Assembly (NCBI RefSeq): GCF_003711205.1
Contig: NZ_CP031013.1
Span: 2,336,501 to 2,400,500, forward strand
Source: Polaromonas sp. SP1
GTDB taxonomy: Bacteria > Pseudomonadota > Gammaproteobacteria > Burkholderiales > Burkholderiaceae_C
Length of the DNA stretch: 64,000 bases
Direction: 5' to 3'
The notes under the pieces were generated by a model. The model had not been told where the DNA came from, searched no databases, and saw nothing but the letters and a program-made list of their open reading frames with translations. Shown here in pieces: positions 27,526 through 36,593 of this stretch (position 1 is the stretch's first letter; each line of letters opens with the position of its first letter). A program made the translations under genes and the position numbers.

Positions 27526-28779
27526 ATGCAAATCCCTTATGAGCTGATTTTGGGCTGGCGCTACACCCGCGCCGGCCGCGCCACCCGGCGCAACGGCTTT
27601 ATCTCTTTTATTTCGGGCGTGTCCATGCTGGGCATCGCGTTGGGTGTGGCTGCGCTCATCATCGTGCTGAGCGTGATGAACGGCTTCCAGAAGGAAGTGC
27701 GCGACCGCATGCTGGGCGTCATCTCCCACATTGAGGTCTTTGCGCCCGGCGGCGTGGCCCTGCCAGACCCGGCCAAAACGCTGGCTGAAATCAAGGCCAA
27801 CCCGCAAGTCACCGGCGCCGCCACCTTCATCGCCGCGCAGGCCCTGCTGGCCCGCGGTGAAGACATGAAGGGCACCATCGTGCGCGGCATTGACCCGGCG
27901 CTCGAAGGCCAGGTCACCGACCTTGCCGCAACCTCCGCCCCCACACTGGCCAAGCTGGTGCCCGGCAATTTTGGTGTGGTGCTGGGCGGTGAGCTGGCCC
28001 GCGCCATGGGCGTGCGTGAAGGCGACACCGTCACCCTCATCGCCCCCAGCGGCCAGGTCACCCCGGCCGGCGTGGTGCCGCGCTTAAAACAAATGACCGT
28101 GGTCGGCACCTTTGACTCCGGCCACTTTGAATACGACTCGGCGCTGGTCATGATGCACCAGGAAGACGCCGCGAAAATCTTCCGCCTCGAAGGCCCCACC
28201 GGCATCCGCATCAAGCTCAAAGACTTGCACCAGGCACGCGAAGTGGCGTTTGAGCTATCCAGAAGTCTGAGCGGCGACCTGCTGATTCGCGACTGGACCC
28301 GCCAGAACAAAACCTGGTTCGCCGCCGTCCAGCTTGAAAAACGCATGATGTTCATCATCCTCACGCTCATCGTTGCGGTCGCGGCCTTCAACCTCGTCAG
28401 CACGCTGGTGATGACGGTGACCGACAAGCGCGCCGATATCGCCATCCTGCGCACCCTGGGCGCCAGCCCCAAAAGCATCATGAAAATCTTCATGGTGCAG
28501 GGCGCGCTGGTCGGCGTCATCGGCACGTTCTCAGGCCTCCTCCTCGGCCTGGGCATCGCCCTCAACATCGACGTCATCGTGCCCGCCATTGAGCGCGCCC
28601 TCAACGCCAGTTTCCTGCCCAAAGATATTTACCTCATCAGCCGCATGCCCAGCGAGCCCCAATACGCCGACATCATGCCCATCGTCGTCATCTCTTTGGT
28701 GCTGGCCTTCCTCGCCACCATCTACCCCAGCTGGCGCGCCAGCCGCGTCAACCCCGCGGAGGCACTGCGCTATGAGTGA
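27526..28779 (+). CDS. lolC: Lipoprotein-releasing system permease LolC/E
   Basis: The 417-residue permease of the LolCDE complex extracts lipoproteins from the inner membrane for LolA. It has one membrane span near residues 25-47 after the LolC-type N-terminus ([13 protein letters not shown]), a large periplasmic domain, and three C-terminal spans of the FtsX fold ([54 protein letters not shown]). Only one permease gene is present, consistent with LolCE-type systems using a single LolF permease. It overlaps lolD by eight bases. Confidence 0.95.
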   Translation: MQIPYELILGWRYTRAGRATRRNGFISFISGVSMLGIALGVAALIIVLSVMNGFQKEVRDRMLGVISHIEVFAPGGVALPDPAKTLAEIKANPQVTGAATFIAAQALLARGEDMKGTIVRGIDPALEGQVTDLAATSAPTLAKLVPGNFGVVLGGELARAMGVREGDTVTLIAPSGQVTPAGVVPRLKQMTVVGTFDSGHFEYDSALVMMHQEDAAKIFRLEGPTGIRIKLKDLHQAREVAFELSRSLSGDLLIRDWTRQNKTWFAAVQLEKRMMFIILTLIVAVAAFNLVSTLVMTVTDKRADIAILRTLGASPKSIMKIFMVQGALVGVIGTFSGLLLGLGIALNIDVIVPAIERALNASFLPKDIYLISRMPSEPQYADIMPIVVISLVLAFLATIYPSWRASRVNPAEALRYE

Positions 28780-29578
28780 ACTGAAAAAAGATATGACCCC
28801 CACGCTCCCGACTTCGTCTGGTTGGCTGCCCCCCGAGGGGGCTGTTCCGCCTAAGGGCGGCCTGTCGGCGGAACGTTCTACTCCTTCTGACGCCGGCAGC
28901 GAAGTGGTGCTCAAGGCCAGCGGCCTCACCAAACGCTTCCACGAAGGCATGATCGACCTGACCGTGCTGCACGGCGTAGACCTGCAAGTCCACGCCGGCG
29001 AAACCCTCGCCATCGTCGGCGCCTCAGGCTCAGGCAAAAGCACACTGCTGCATTTGATGGGCGGCCTCGACGCCCCCACGAGCGGCCAGGTTGAACTCAA
29101 AGGCCAGACGCTGTCAACGCTGTCGCCCCAACAACAAGGCGACCTGCGCAACAAACACCTCGGCTTCGTCTATCAGTTCCACCACCTGCTGCCCGAGTTC
29201 AGCGCACTCGACAACGTCGCCATGCCCCTGTGGATTCGCCGCGAATCCCCCGCAGAATGCGCCCGCGTCGCCACAGCCATGCTGGCAGCCGTAGGCCTCA
29301 AAGACCGCATCCACCACCGCCCCGCAGAACTCTCAGGCGGTGAGCGCCAGCGTGTCGCGATTGCGCGTGCACTCGTCACGCAACCGGCCTGCGTGCTGGC
29401 CGATGAGCCCACCGGCAACCTCGACCGCAGCACGGCCGATGGTGTGTTTGAGTTGATGCTGCAACTTGCACGCGACTTCGGCACAGCCTTTGTGCTGGTC
29501 ACGCACGATGAAACGCTGGCCTCGCGTTGCGGGCGGCGATTTAGGTTGGTGTCGGGGCGGTTGTCGGAGTGGGGTTAA
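28772..29578 (+). CDS. lolD: Lipoprotein-releasing system ATPase LolD
   Basis: ABC ATPase with Walker [11 protein letters not shown] loop [15 protein letters not shown], signature [15 protein letters not shown], Walker [12 protein letters not shown] and switch His VTHDE. It is 268 residues long, about 35-40 more than usual. The surplus lies at the N-terminus and comes from a family A repeat at 28795-28875 read in frame ([17 protein letters not shown]), the same peptide as in IspH. The core starts at about residue 45 ([12 protein letters not shown]). The start at 28772 overlaps lolC and is the only good one; whether the extension is made or trimmed is unknown. Confidence 0.96.
   Translation: MSELKKDMTPTLPTSSGWLPPEGAVPPKGGLSAERSTPSDAGSEVVLKASGLTKRFHEGMIDLTVLHGVDLQVHAGETLAIVGASGSGKSTLLHLMGGLDAPTSGQVELKGQTLSTLSPQQQGDLRNKHLGFVYQFHHLLPEFSALDNVAMPLWIRRESPAECARVATAMLAAVGLKDRIHHRPAELSGGERQRVAIARALVTQPACVLADEPTGNLDRSTADGVFELMLQLARDFGTAFVLVTHDETLASRCGRRFRLVSGRLSEWG
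28795..28875 (+). repeat. Interspersed repeat family A, in frame within lolD
   Basis: ACCCCCACGCTC at the left, then 51 bases (28825-28875) identical to the ispH copy, including GCCCCCCGAGGGGGC and the inverted repeat TTCCGCC ... GGCGGAA. Same orientation and reading frame relative to the gene as in ispH. Confidence 0.92.
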
Positions 29579-29634
29579 GCGTCATCACGAATTTGGCGGA
29601 AACGGAGGAGTTCGAACCCTGCGGCGCCCCAAAA

Positions 29635-29663
29635 ATAAAACCGGCAAATGCCGGTTTTATTAC
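29635..29663 (+). terminator. Rho-independent terminator after lolD
   Basis: AATAAAACCGGC, loop AAAT, GCCGGTTTTATT: a perfect stem with T- and A-rich flanks, so it may work for both the lolCD and the convergent HEPN transcripts. Confidence 0.85.
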
Positions 29664-29686
29664 GCCCTCAACAATAGAGAACTCCA

Positions 29687-30076
29687 TCAATTCAATGCAA
29701 TTATCTTTTGAGCGTCGCTAATTGCCTGCTGAGAGTCTTCAGCTCCAACCACTTCGCTCAATTCATAGTCTGAACAAATTCGCAGTGCATGTAGCACTTT
29801 CAAGACGTACCCACGCTGTTTTGATCGCACCTTGCGATCCGCATGAAGGGTTGCGTCTGGATTTGCAAGCCTATGACACAACTGGGAATGCATCCCGCCC
29901 GCGAACTGCGCAGGTAGAAATCCGGGTACAGGCAACTGAGAATGCCACACGTCCGAATCGTGATACGCGGCGTAATAGGCTCGACTCACCGCGCCGCGAT
30001 AAGAAACCTCTGTAGCATCTGACGCGGCAGCGAGTTGAGCCGCAAGCCCCAGCAAATCAGTAGGAGTGATGCTCAA
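29687..30076 (-). CDS. HEPN-domain protein, putative RNase
   Basis: The 129-residue protein has the HEPN signature: SYRGAVSRAYYAAYHDS contains R32-x6-H39, the RNase active-site pattern of many HEPN toxins and defence proteins. The rest is helical. HEPN proteins often work with an antitoxin or a sensor partner. Here the start codon overlaps the stop of a 279-residue upstream gene by four bases, so the two are translationally coupled. Composition is poorer in GC than the flanks. Nuclease activity is inferred. Confidence 0.75.
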   Translation of the reverse strand: MSITPTDLLGLAAQLAAASDATEVSYRGAVSRAYYAAYHDSDVWHSQLPVPGFLPAQFAGGMHSQLCHRLANPDATLHADRKVRSKQRGYVLKVLHALRICSDYELSEVVGAEDSQQAISDAQKIIALN

Positions 30077-30912
30077 CGCCTGGTACCCACAAAACTGACG
30101 AAATACGGTAGTCCGTCTAGATGACGCTCGATCAACTTATCAGCGGTCTCCATAGTCATGTCCGCCGCCTCAGCCGCAGAGACATCCACCCAAAGCCGGA
30201 CCGCAACGGTTTGCTCTTTTCTATTGACGACATAACGCGGCTCTGACCCTTGCCAAAAGACCCGCCGAGACCGCATCACCTCACCCGCTGCGTCTAAGAC
30301 TTTCGCGCAATCATCATCGCTGATGCCTTGCATTCCAAGTACAGAAGCAGCTTCAGGAAGGATAGTAGACATGCCCTCTTTCAACAAATCAAGCTTAGCC
30401 ATCTCGGCTTGCTTAAGAAGATACAAAGAATGTTGGAATCCCCCGCAACTGAGCGCGAGTTGAATATGACTTCCAATGTTCTGATACTTTATATCGATGC
30501 CAGCTCTAAAAACTTTTAGGGCCTTCGTCGCAAAAAGCAAGTTACAACACGAAGTTAGCGTGGCATTCACTATTGGTTGCCTAGGAATACCCTTTGCAAC
30601 AGCGTAGGACAAATGACTTTCAACTGCCTCGATATCACCCATCATGTGATCCAAGTAGGCTGCGCACAAAGCAGCCATACCAGGTTGAGTAATCGACAAC
30701 TTATCAATTTCCTCTTTCCATCTAAGAACGGTAAACTCATCCGCGCTCAGAAACGCCGTCATCTGCAGAATGCGAACCGACATCTGATCAAAGACGCGGT
30801 GAAAGATAGATTCGGGTTGAATTGCCGGCATTTGTATGGTGCCGCCCCCTTGCAGCTTGATCGGGGATTTTAACGACTTATAACAACTAAGGCCCAGTAG
30901 AGGTTGTTCCAC
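30073..30912 (-). CDS. Unknown protein coupled to the HEPN gene
   Basis: I do not recognise this 279-residue protein. It looks mostly helical and TPR-like in the middle (QPGMAALCAAYLDHMMGDIEAVESHL; SLYLLKQAEMAKLDLLKEG) with a mixed strand/helix C-terminus (YVVNRKEQTVAVRLWVDVS). A second start at 30831 would give 252 residues and follows a purine-rich stretch. It precedes and overlaps the HEPN gene, so it is the probable partner: antitoxin, sensor or scaffold. AT-rich composition and rare codons mark the pair as acquired. Confidence 0.7.
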   Translation of the reverse strand: MEQPLLGLSCYKSLKSPIKLQGGGTIQMPAIQPESIFHRVFDQMSVRILQMTAFLSADEFTVLRWKEEIDKLSITQPGMAALCAAYLDHMMGDIEAVESHLSYAVAKGIPRQPIVNATLTSCCNLLFATKALKVFRAGIDIKYQNIGSHIQLALSCGGFQHSLYLLKQAEMAKLDLLKEGMSTILPEAASVLGMQGISDDDCAKVLDAAGEVMRSRRVFWQGSEPRYVVNRKEQTVAVRLWVDVSAAEAADMTMETADKLIERHLDGLPYFVSFVGTRR

Positions 30913-31230
30913 AAAAACAACACTACCGCAGTGAACTGTGACCGGGTTTAGTAACTCGATAAATCGCGCTTATCACCGCAGATTCGCTGAAACCGTAAAT
31001 GTTACCTAGTGACTTATACAAATATCACCGTCATCTCGGGCCACCTGCGGCCCTAGCTGCTGACGACAAGAGCCAAGCAAGGTTATTTGCCGGCCGCCAG
31101 CCTGCCGGCACCAGACGGGCATAATCCTTGCTCGCTCCGCTACGCGCGCAGGCGCATCCCCCTCAGTACTTGAGCCCTTCAACATGCCGTGCAGCTCCCT
31201 GCCTGCGGTCCAGGACACAGCCAGCTTCGC
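30913..31230. other. Spacer between HEPN module and J-protein operon
   Basis: A 318-base divergent spacer with no gene that I can support. The left half is AT-rich like the HEPN module; the right half turns GC-rich. A GCATAATCC segment near 31118 could be a -10 box for the J-protein operon, without a clear -35 partner. Confidence 0.4.
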
Positions 31231-31506
31231 ATGACCGATCACTACACCGCCCTCGGGCTGGACAGCGCCGCAACGCTGGCCGATATCAAAAAAGCCTTTC
31301 GCCTGAAGGCCTCCTTCTGGCACCCCGACAAAAATGCCAGCCCCGAAGCGCCTGAGCGTTTCAGGGCGGTGCAGCAGGCCTATGAGGTGCTGTCGGATGC
31401 GGACAAGCGCCAGGCCTATGACGACAACCGCCGGCGCAGCCTGCTCGACAGCCCGATCGACACGGCGCGTGTCATCTGGGCCGATTATTTCAACCCTCTC
31501 CTCTGA
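31231..31506 (+). CDS. Small J-domain protein
   Basis: The 91-residue protein is little more than a J domain: HYTALGLDSAATLADIKKAF, the HPD triad at residues 31-33, and the helix III/IV region (FRAVQQAYEVLSDADKRQAYDDNRR). J domains stimulate Hsp70 ATPase; without any further domain, specificity must come from a partner. The start at 31231 is preferred to an upstream GTG because it begins the domain. It heads a run of four same-strand genes. Confidence 0.92.
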   Translation: MTDHYTALGLDSAATLADIKKAFRLKASFWHPDKNASPEAPERFRAVQQAYEVLSDADKRQAYDDNRRRSLLDSPIDTARVIWADYFNPLL

Positions 31507-31550
31507 CCCTGCTGACCGAAAGAACACCACCCCATGAAAAACCCGGCAGC

Positions 31551-32138
31551 ATGAGCGTCTCTCCTTATTTCCTCGACCTGGGCTCGGCCTACCAGTCCGA
31601 GATGGACGACCTGCGATTCGACTCCGAGGGGCAGGACGTGTTGCATCAGCGCCTGGCCGGCAAACGGCAGGAGATGGCCTTTCTGGTCCAGATGATGGAC
31701 ACCAGCCCCGAGATGGTGGCGGTGGTGTTTCACCAGGGTTTTGATTTCACGGAAAAAACCGTGATGGAGCACCTGCTCACCCACGATGTCGATGCCGATG
31801 GCTTTCCGGCGTGGAGTAGTCTGGCAAATGGCCTGGTGCTGGCGCCCTGGGCGCAGGACCTGGCGCACATCGTTCTGCAGGCGCCCGGCGGGGACAAGTT
31901 CCTCACGCTGACGGCGGGGCTGGAATACATGGCGGGTCTGCCGGTGGCCGCGTCCATTGTGAGCGCCGAAGAGGGCGATGACGATGAAGATGAAGATGAA
32001 GACCGTGATGAGAACGGCGACAACCCGCTGGTGGTATTTGAGGGCGATGACGAGCGTGAGCAAAGCGGCGATGCCCGGGCGCGCCATGAGGCCGGTTCCG
32101 ACTGGCTGGTCCAGCAGGGCTTTGACGCCAAAGACTGA
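31551..32138 (+). CDS. Acidic protein of unknown function in J-protein operon
   Basis: Not recognised. The 195-residue protein is globular in its first 145 residues (PYFLDLGSAYQSEMDDLRFD; QMMDTSPEMVAVVFHQGFDF) and ends in a strongly acidic stretch (EEGDDDEDEDEDRDENGD) followed by a short helix. It starts 44 bases after the J-protein gene and 46 bases before the next gene. The acidic segment recalls chaperone clients or histone-like binding tails; this is only a comparison. Confidence 0.7.
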   Translation: MSVSPYFLDLGSAYQSEMDDLRFDSEGQDVLHQRLAGKRQEMAFLVQMMDTSPEMVAVVFHQGFDFTEKTVMEHLLTHDVDADGFPAWSSLANGLVLAPWAQDLAHIVLQAPGGDKFLTLTAGLEYMAGLPVAASIVSAEEGDDDEDEDEDRDENGDNPLVVFEGDDEREQSGDARARHEAGSDWLVQQGFDAKD

Positions 32139-32184
32139 TGAAAGCAAGCCCCCAAGCAGGCATGAACTGGAAGGTAAAACACTG

Positions 32185-32946
32185 ATGACAACGCATCTCG
32201 CCCTGATTGAAAAAACCCAAAGCCTGATTGCGGCCGGCGACATCGTCGGCGCCGAGGCTGCGCTGGTCGGGCTGGCCGACGACGAAGGTGATGCAGCGCT
32301 GATGGTGGTGCTGGAGCAGTTGCCGCCCAAGGACGTCCTGGCCGTCATTCGCGAGTACGACAACTCCAAAGCGTCGGTGGTCAGCCTGCTGCTGACGCCC
32401 GCGCAGTTTGCCCGCGCCGTGGTGATTGAAAAGCTCTACAAGGACCTGACCCGCACGCACCTGCGCGGCATGGTCAATGCGGTGATCTTCCGCGAGGACG
32501 CGGACCCGGTGGAGTTTCTCACCGCCATCGGCGACCTGGAAGGCGGCAGCGAAGCCCTTGCCGATTATTTTTCGGACCAATGGAGCCGTGTCGAGGGCTT
32601 TGCACGCAGCGGCAGCTTTGATCCGGCCGACGAGTACGGCAAGATGCTGTCCCAGTCCGCACTGCTGGCCTCGGCCTACGAAAGGCCGCGTGTCCAGCAG
32701 GATGAAATCGCCGACAACGACTGGATGCAGCTCGCCTGGCTGCTGCGCTATGAACTGCCCGACCTGTTCATTGAAATGCTGATGGTGCTGCGCGCCAAAG
32801 GCACTGCGCACAGGTCTTCCGATGAGGAGGACGAGGACGATGCGCAGGAAGATGTGCAGGACGATAACAAGGTCGAGACCGGCGACACCGATCGCGGCAA
32901 GGCCACACCAACGGCGCGCGAGTCCGACGAGGAATCGGCGATCTGA
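32185..32946 (+). CDS. Unknown protein with acidic tail in J-protein operon
   Basis: Not recognised. The 253-residue protein is helical (LALIEKTQSLIAAGDIVGAEAALVGLAD; DVLAVIREYDNSKASVVSLLLTP), reminiscent of HEAT/MgtE-N-like repeats, and ends in an acidic, disordered tail (SSDEEDEDDAQEDVQDD). The start at 32185 was chosen because it begins the helical domain; the frame stays open upstream through the previous gene. It shares the acidic-tail design with its upstream neighbour. Confidence 0.75.
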   Translation: MTTHLALIEKTQSLIAAGDIVGAEAALVGLADDEGDAALMVVLEQLPPKDVLAVIREYDNSKASVVSLLLTPAQFARAVVIEKLYKDLTRTHLRGMVNAVIFREDADPVEFLTAIGDLEGGSEALADYFSDQWSRVEGFARSGSFDPADEYGKMLSQSALLASAYERPRVQQDEIADNDWMQLAWLLRYELPDLFIEMLMVLRAKGTAHRSSDEEDEDDAQEDVQDDNKVETGDTDRGKATPTARESDEESAI

Positions 32947-32960
32947 ACCTGCAAACGCCT

Positions 32961-34178
32961 ATGTCATCACCTTCCGCCATCTCGCTGTACGATGCGCGTC
33001 CTTTTTTCGAGAAGGCGCTGCAGTACGGCGTGCAGCACGGCATCCTCAGTGCCGAAAAAATCGAAGCCATGCGGGCCGATGGACCCAAGGGCATGGTGCA
33101 GATCGCGCGTTATTTCGGCAATGAGAATTTGCGCCCGGAGCTTGAAAAAGCCCGTGACCGCATGGTGAACCTGATCAGCCTGTACCTCGAGCATTCCTGC
33201 CACGGCGACCTGCAGCAGGCGGCTGAATCGCTGCGCGATTTCTCGCTGCTGTCGCGCTCCAAGGGCGGATCGGACATGCTCAAGGCCCTGATCACCATGC
33301 CGCAAAACAGCCACTTCGGCATGAATGAACGCGGCGGCTTCACAGACGGGCACATTCCGCTGCTGGCCAAATGGTCGCTGCGCAACCTGGCCGACTACCA
33401 GGCTGAACTTGCCCGGCGCAGCCACGTGGCCCAGGTGATGGATGCGGCCGTCTGGCTGGCCGGCGAGCTTGGCATGGACGCAGAAGAACTCGAAGAAGCA
33501 GGCAAGGATGCCGAGGCGGTGATTCGCACCGCCTTGCTGGTGCTGGCGGCGGGCCGCACCGAGGTGCCCGACTGGGTTGCGTTCGAGAAGATGATCGCTG
33601 CCTTGCGCAAAAAACACGGGGCTGCATCGTCTGCGGCTGCGCTGCCGCTCGCCGTTCCGAAAAAGCTGCCCGCCCACCTGCGGGAGGTGGTGGAGGCGGT
33701 GCGGCTGTCCGTGATGGCCGACGCGCCCAAAATACTTGACTCAGCCCTGCCGCCGCGCCAGCTGTTTGACCGCAGCCCGGCCTTCATGGGCCGGTATTTC
33801 TGGGTGGAAGACGGCCTGAACGAAGTCGATCACCATGACCGTCAGGCATCCGCTGTGTGGAGCAAGGTCACCGGCGGCAATGCGGACGATGGTTCGCTGT
33901 TAACACTGTTCCTGTGCGTGGCCGCCGGCTCCGCACCCAAAACCCTGCTGACCGAGAAAAGCGCTGGGACCCTGCTGCGCAAGATCCGCAAATCCGGCTT
34001 CAAGCCCGCACTGGCCCACGAGTACATCGTGGCCCACGCGCCGGTGCAGCACCAGGACGCCTACGCCAGTTTGTGGGATGACTTTGTGGAAGAGGCGCAG
34101 GCCACGCTGCAAAGCGATGCCGTTCATGCGTTCGACGACGCGCTGGCCTTGCTGCGGCGGGAATGCCACGTGCAATAG
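32961..34178 (+). CDS. Unknown 405-residue protein in J-protein operon
   Basis: Not recognised. It is a soluble, largely helical protein with no signal peptide. Distinct segments are FEKALQYGVQHGILSAEKIEAM, FGNENLRPELEKARDRMVNLISLYLE, FGMNERGGFTDGHIPLLAKW and GRYFWVEDGLNEVDHHDRQ. It starts 14 bases after the preceding stop, so the two are certainly co-transcribed. No enzyme motif is evident. Function may be tied to the J protein at the head of the operon. Confidence 0.8.
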   Translation: MSSPSAISLYDARPFFEKALQYGVQHGILSAEKIEAMRADGPKGMVQIARYFGNENLRPELEKARDRMVNLISLYLEHSCHGDLQQAAESLRDFSLLSRSKGGSDMLKALITMPQNSHFGMNERGGFTDGHIPLLAKWSLRNLADYQAELARRSHVAQVMDAAVWLAGELGMDAEELEEAGKDAEAVIRTALLVLAAGRTEVPDWVAFEKMIAALRKKHGAASSAAALPLAVPKKLPAHLREVVEAVRLSVMADAPKILDSALPPRQLFDRSPAFMGRYFWVEDGLNEVDHHDRQASAVWSKVTGGNADDGSLLTLFLCVAAGSAPKTLLTEKSAGTLLRKIRKSGFKPALAHEYIVAHAPVQHQDAYASLWDDFVEEAQATLQSDAVHAFDDALALLRRECHVQ

Positions 34179-34380
34179 GCCTGGGCAAATAGGCCCAGCA
34201 CCAGGCAACAGGCGGTTTGCGCCTGTTCAAGCCGACGGCGGCCGGGCACAGGGCGGTAATACGAGCCGATGGAGAACCTGGTGGCCTCGTTGCTTCCTCC
34301 TGGCTCCGGAGCTCCGTAGAAACTGTCCTACAGCGAAGCTTGAAAAGCGGTCAATACGATGTTCTTTTAAAGGAGACCGT

Positions 34381-34605
34381 ATGGACAACTACCACATCAA
34401 ATCGCACGACGGCCATTGGGACCTGACACGCCAGGGGGCAGACCGCGCCTCCATCAGCAAGCCCACCAAAGCCGAAGTGCTGGAAGCCACGCATCAGTTC
34501 ATGGCCGGCAAAACCGGCTCGGTGAAAATCCATCGCGCCGACGGGACGATTGAGGAAGAGCGGACGTATCCACGCTCTGCGGACCCGTCCACATCCAAGG
34601 GTTAG
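34381..34605 (+). CDS. DUF2188-family small protein
   Basis: The 74-residue protein matches the DUF2188 pattern: YHIKSHDGHWDLTRQGADRA, TKAEVLEATHQF, and KIHRADGTIEEERTYPR. The family has no known function and is often small and stress-linked. A strong AAAGGAGA ribosome binding site stands seven bases before the ATG. The 200 bases upstream, after the J-protein operon, hold no other gene and probably contain its promoter. Confidence 0.85.
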   Translation: MDNYHIKSHDGHWDLTRQGADRASISKPTKAEVLEATHQFMAGKTGSVKIHRADGTIEEERTYPRSADPSTSKG

Positions 34606-34709
34606 TTCGACATCCGAGCCTGGATTCAATGAATACGATAGGGCGCTCTTCGCGCCTGCATCCGGGCGGCTGCCGGATGCAGGGCCTTTAACGCTTCAGG
34701 AGACATGAC

Positions 34710-35198
34710 ATGACCCCAAAAATCAGCAAGAACACCATCTGCCTCTGGTACGAGCGCGATGCCCTCGATGCCGCGACGTTTTATGCCAAAACATTTCCGG
34801 ACAGCGCCGTCGGCGCCATCTTCCATGCACCGGGCGACTACCCGTCCGGCAAGCAGGGCGATGTGCTGACGGTCGATTTCACGGTTGCAGGCATTCCCTG
34901 CATCGGCTTGAACGGCGGGCCGGCCTTCAAGCAAAGCGAAGCCTTCTCTTTCCAGATCGCGACCGACGACCAGGCCGAAACCGACCGCCTGTGGAACGCG
35001 GTCGTCAACAACGGCGGCCAGGAAAGCGAATGCGGCTGGTGCAAGGACAAATGGGGCGTGTCATGGCAGATCACGCCGCGCGTGCTGACTGACGGAATTG
35101 CCGACCCTGACCCCAAGGTGGCCAGGCGCGTGTTCGACGCGATGATGACTATGAGGAAGATTGACGTGGCAAAGATAGAGGCGGCGCGGCGGGGTTGA
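34710..35198 (+). CDS. VOC-superfamily protein, PhnB-like
   Basis: The 162-residue protein is of the PhnB/3-demethylubiquinone-methyltransferase-like branch of the vicinal-oxygen-chelate fold: TICLWYERDALDAATFYAKTFPDS, VDFTVAGIPCIGLNGGPAF, ECGWCKDKWGVSWQITPR and FDAMMTMRKIDVAKIEAA. Most members have no proven reaction. AGGAGACATGACATG gives a good ribosome binding site. Confidence 0.9.
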   Translation: MTPKISKNTICLWYERDALDAATFYAKTFPDSAVGAIFHAPGDYPSGKQGDVLTVDFTVAGIPCIGLNGGPAFKQSEAFSFQIATDDQAETDRLWNAVVNNGGQESECGWCKDKWGVSWQITPRVLTDGIADPDPKVARRVFDAMMTMRKIDVAKIEAARRG

Positions 35199-35439
35199 GC
35201 GCCGTACGAAATTTGACTCGCCCAGATCGGAATGGGTCGTCAGCGATATGGGCCTTAGTCCTACAGATCGGATTATTCAGCTGCCTAGCATGAAGACACC
35301 AGCAATGAAAAGCTGTCGCCATGGTCTGCATTCATTGGCACCACGACAGACGGCAATTCATTCTCGTGAAGAAGGGTTGGATGGCGTGATCAAGCGGCAT
35401 TTGCTCTTCACACCTTCATCAACTTTCTAGGAGATTGAC

Positions 35440-35664
35440 ATGATCAGCATCAAACGAAACGCACTTGGCGCAGTGGTTGTCGCAGGCTTCTTGGGCCTGG
35501 CCGGTTGTAGCGGTATGTCGGCGCAAGACAAGAGCACCGCCATCGGCGCCGGCGTAGGCGGTCTGGCCGGCTCGGCCCTCACCGGCGGCAGCGCCCTGGG
35601 TACCGTGGGCGGCGCCGCGGTCGGCGGCGTGATCGGCCACGAAGTCAACAAGCCGAAACGGTAA
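35440..35664 (+). CDS. OsmB-like glycine-zipper lipoprotein
   Basis: The 74-residue protein has a lipoprotein signal with lipobox LAGC at residues 20-23 and a glycine-zipper pair (GAGVGGLAGSALTGGSALGTVGGAAVGGVIGHEV). OsmB-type lipoproteins sit in the outer membrane and are induced by osmotic stress. AGGAGA precedes the start. The 240 bases upstream contain no gene and probably hold the promoter. Confidence 0.88.
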   Translation: MISIKRNALGAVVVAGFLGLAGCSGMSAQDKSTAIGAGVGGLAGSALTGGSALGTVGGAAVGGVIGHEVNKPKR

Positions 35665-35687
35665 GCTGCAAACGCAGCCACGGCTCG

Positions 35688-35721
35688 AACGGGCCGCCCC
35701 GCGCATGCGAGGCGGCCCGTT
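35688..35721. terminator. Bidirectional hairpin terminator
   Basis: AACGGGCCGCC and GGCGGCCCGTT form a perfect 11-bp stem around a 12-base loop between two convergent genes. T tracts are short. Confidence 0.7.
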
Positions 35722-35733
35722 AACGTTTCAGAC

Positions 35734-36438
35734 TCAAGCTGCCTGCGGGAGGTAGCTGGGCCGCGCGGCCGTCAGCCCGGACTTGACCTGCTGGGTGAGC
35801 TCATCGGCCAGCACTTCGTCAGCGCCCGCTTCAAGCCCGTCGAGCGCACGCTTGACGATGTCCTCGGGGCTGGTCTTGGGCACGTCGAAGTCGCGGATCA
35901 GGTCGGTGTCGACATAGCCCATGTGCAGGCCCAGCACCTGTGTCTTTTGCGCTGCAAGTTCGTGGCGCAGCGAATTGGTCAGCGACCAGGCGGCCGACTT
36001 GCTGGCCGCGTAGGCCGCCAGCTCACCGCCGTTCACCCATGCAACGATCGACAACACATTGAGCAGACCGCCGCCGCCATTGGCCTTGAGGGTCGGCGCA
36101 AAAGCCTTGCTCATGCGCAACACGCCGAAGAAGTTGGTCTCCAGCATGCGCTGGGCAACGGCTTCGCTGTCGGTTGCGAGAAAACCGCCTGGCTGGCCAA
36201 CGCCGGCGTTGTTGATGACGAGCGTCACGTCGGACGCCAGTTTGGCGGCGGCGGCCACTTCTTCGGGCTTGGTGACGTCAAGCTTCAAGGCATGAACGCC
36301 GGGCAGGGTGATGGTGGCCGGGTCACGTGCGGCGGCGTAGACCTTGCGAGCGCCGCGGGCGAGCAGTTCACGCGCGAAGGCCAGGCCGATGCCGCGGTTG
36401 GCGCCGGTGACGAGGACAACAGAATCTTTGATTTTCAT
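35734..36438 (-). CDS. Short-chain dehydrogenase/reductase
   Basis: The 234-residue classical SDR has the cofactor motif VTGANRGIG, the NNAG motif and the catalytic YAASK. It should reduce or oxidise a carbonyl or alcohol with NAD(P)H. A GGAG ribosome binding site stands before the ATG at 36438. About 95 bases upstream lies a TCATGATG-type palindrome that also overlaps the start of the neighbouring TetR gene, so that repressor probably controls it. Confidence 0.92.
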   Translation of the reverse strand: MKIKDSVVLVTGANRGIGLAFARELLARGARKVYAAARDPATITLPGVHALKLDVTKPEEVAAAAKLASDVTLVINNAGVGQPGGFLATDSEAVAQRMLETNFFGVLRMSKAFAPTLKANGGGGLLNVLSIVAWVNGGELAAYAASKSAAWSLTNSLRHELAAQKTQVLGLHMGYVDTDLIRDFDVPKTSPEDIVKRALDGLEAGADEVLADELTQQVKSGLTAARPSYLPQAA

Positions 36439-36532
36439 AAGGATCTCCAGGGGTAAGAAACAACAAACAGAAAAACAGGACAACCGGATTCAGGCGAACG
36501 CTTCCAGGGGAGTTCCTGCTTTTGCAGATTTC

Positions 36533-36552
36533 GCATGATGATTGTCATATGT
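36533..36552 (-). promoter_or_regulatory. Candidate TetR operator upstream of SDR gene
   Basis: GCATGATGATTGTCATATGT; matches the site at 37214 at 17 of 20 positions, with the same preceding TTTC. Confidence 0.6.
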
Positions 36553-36593
36553 AGGGACGAACGGAAAGATCAAGAGCGTGCGTCTCGATAAAT

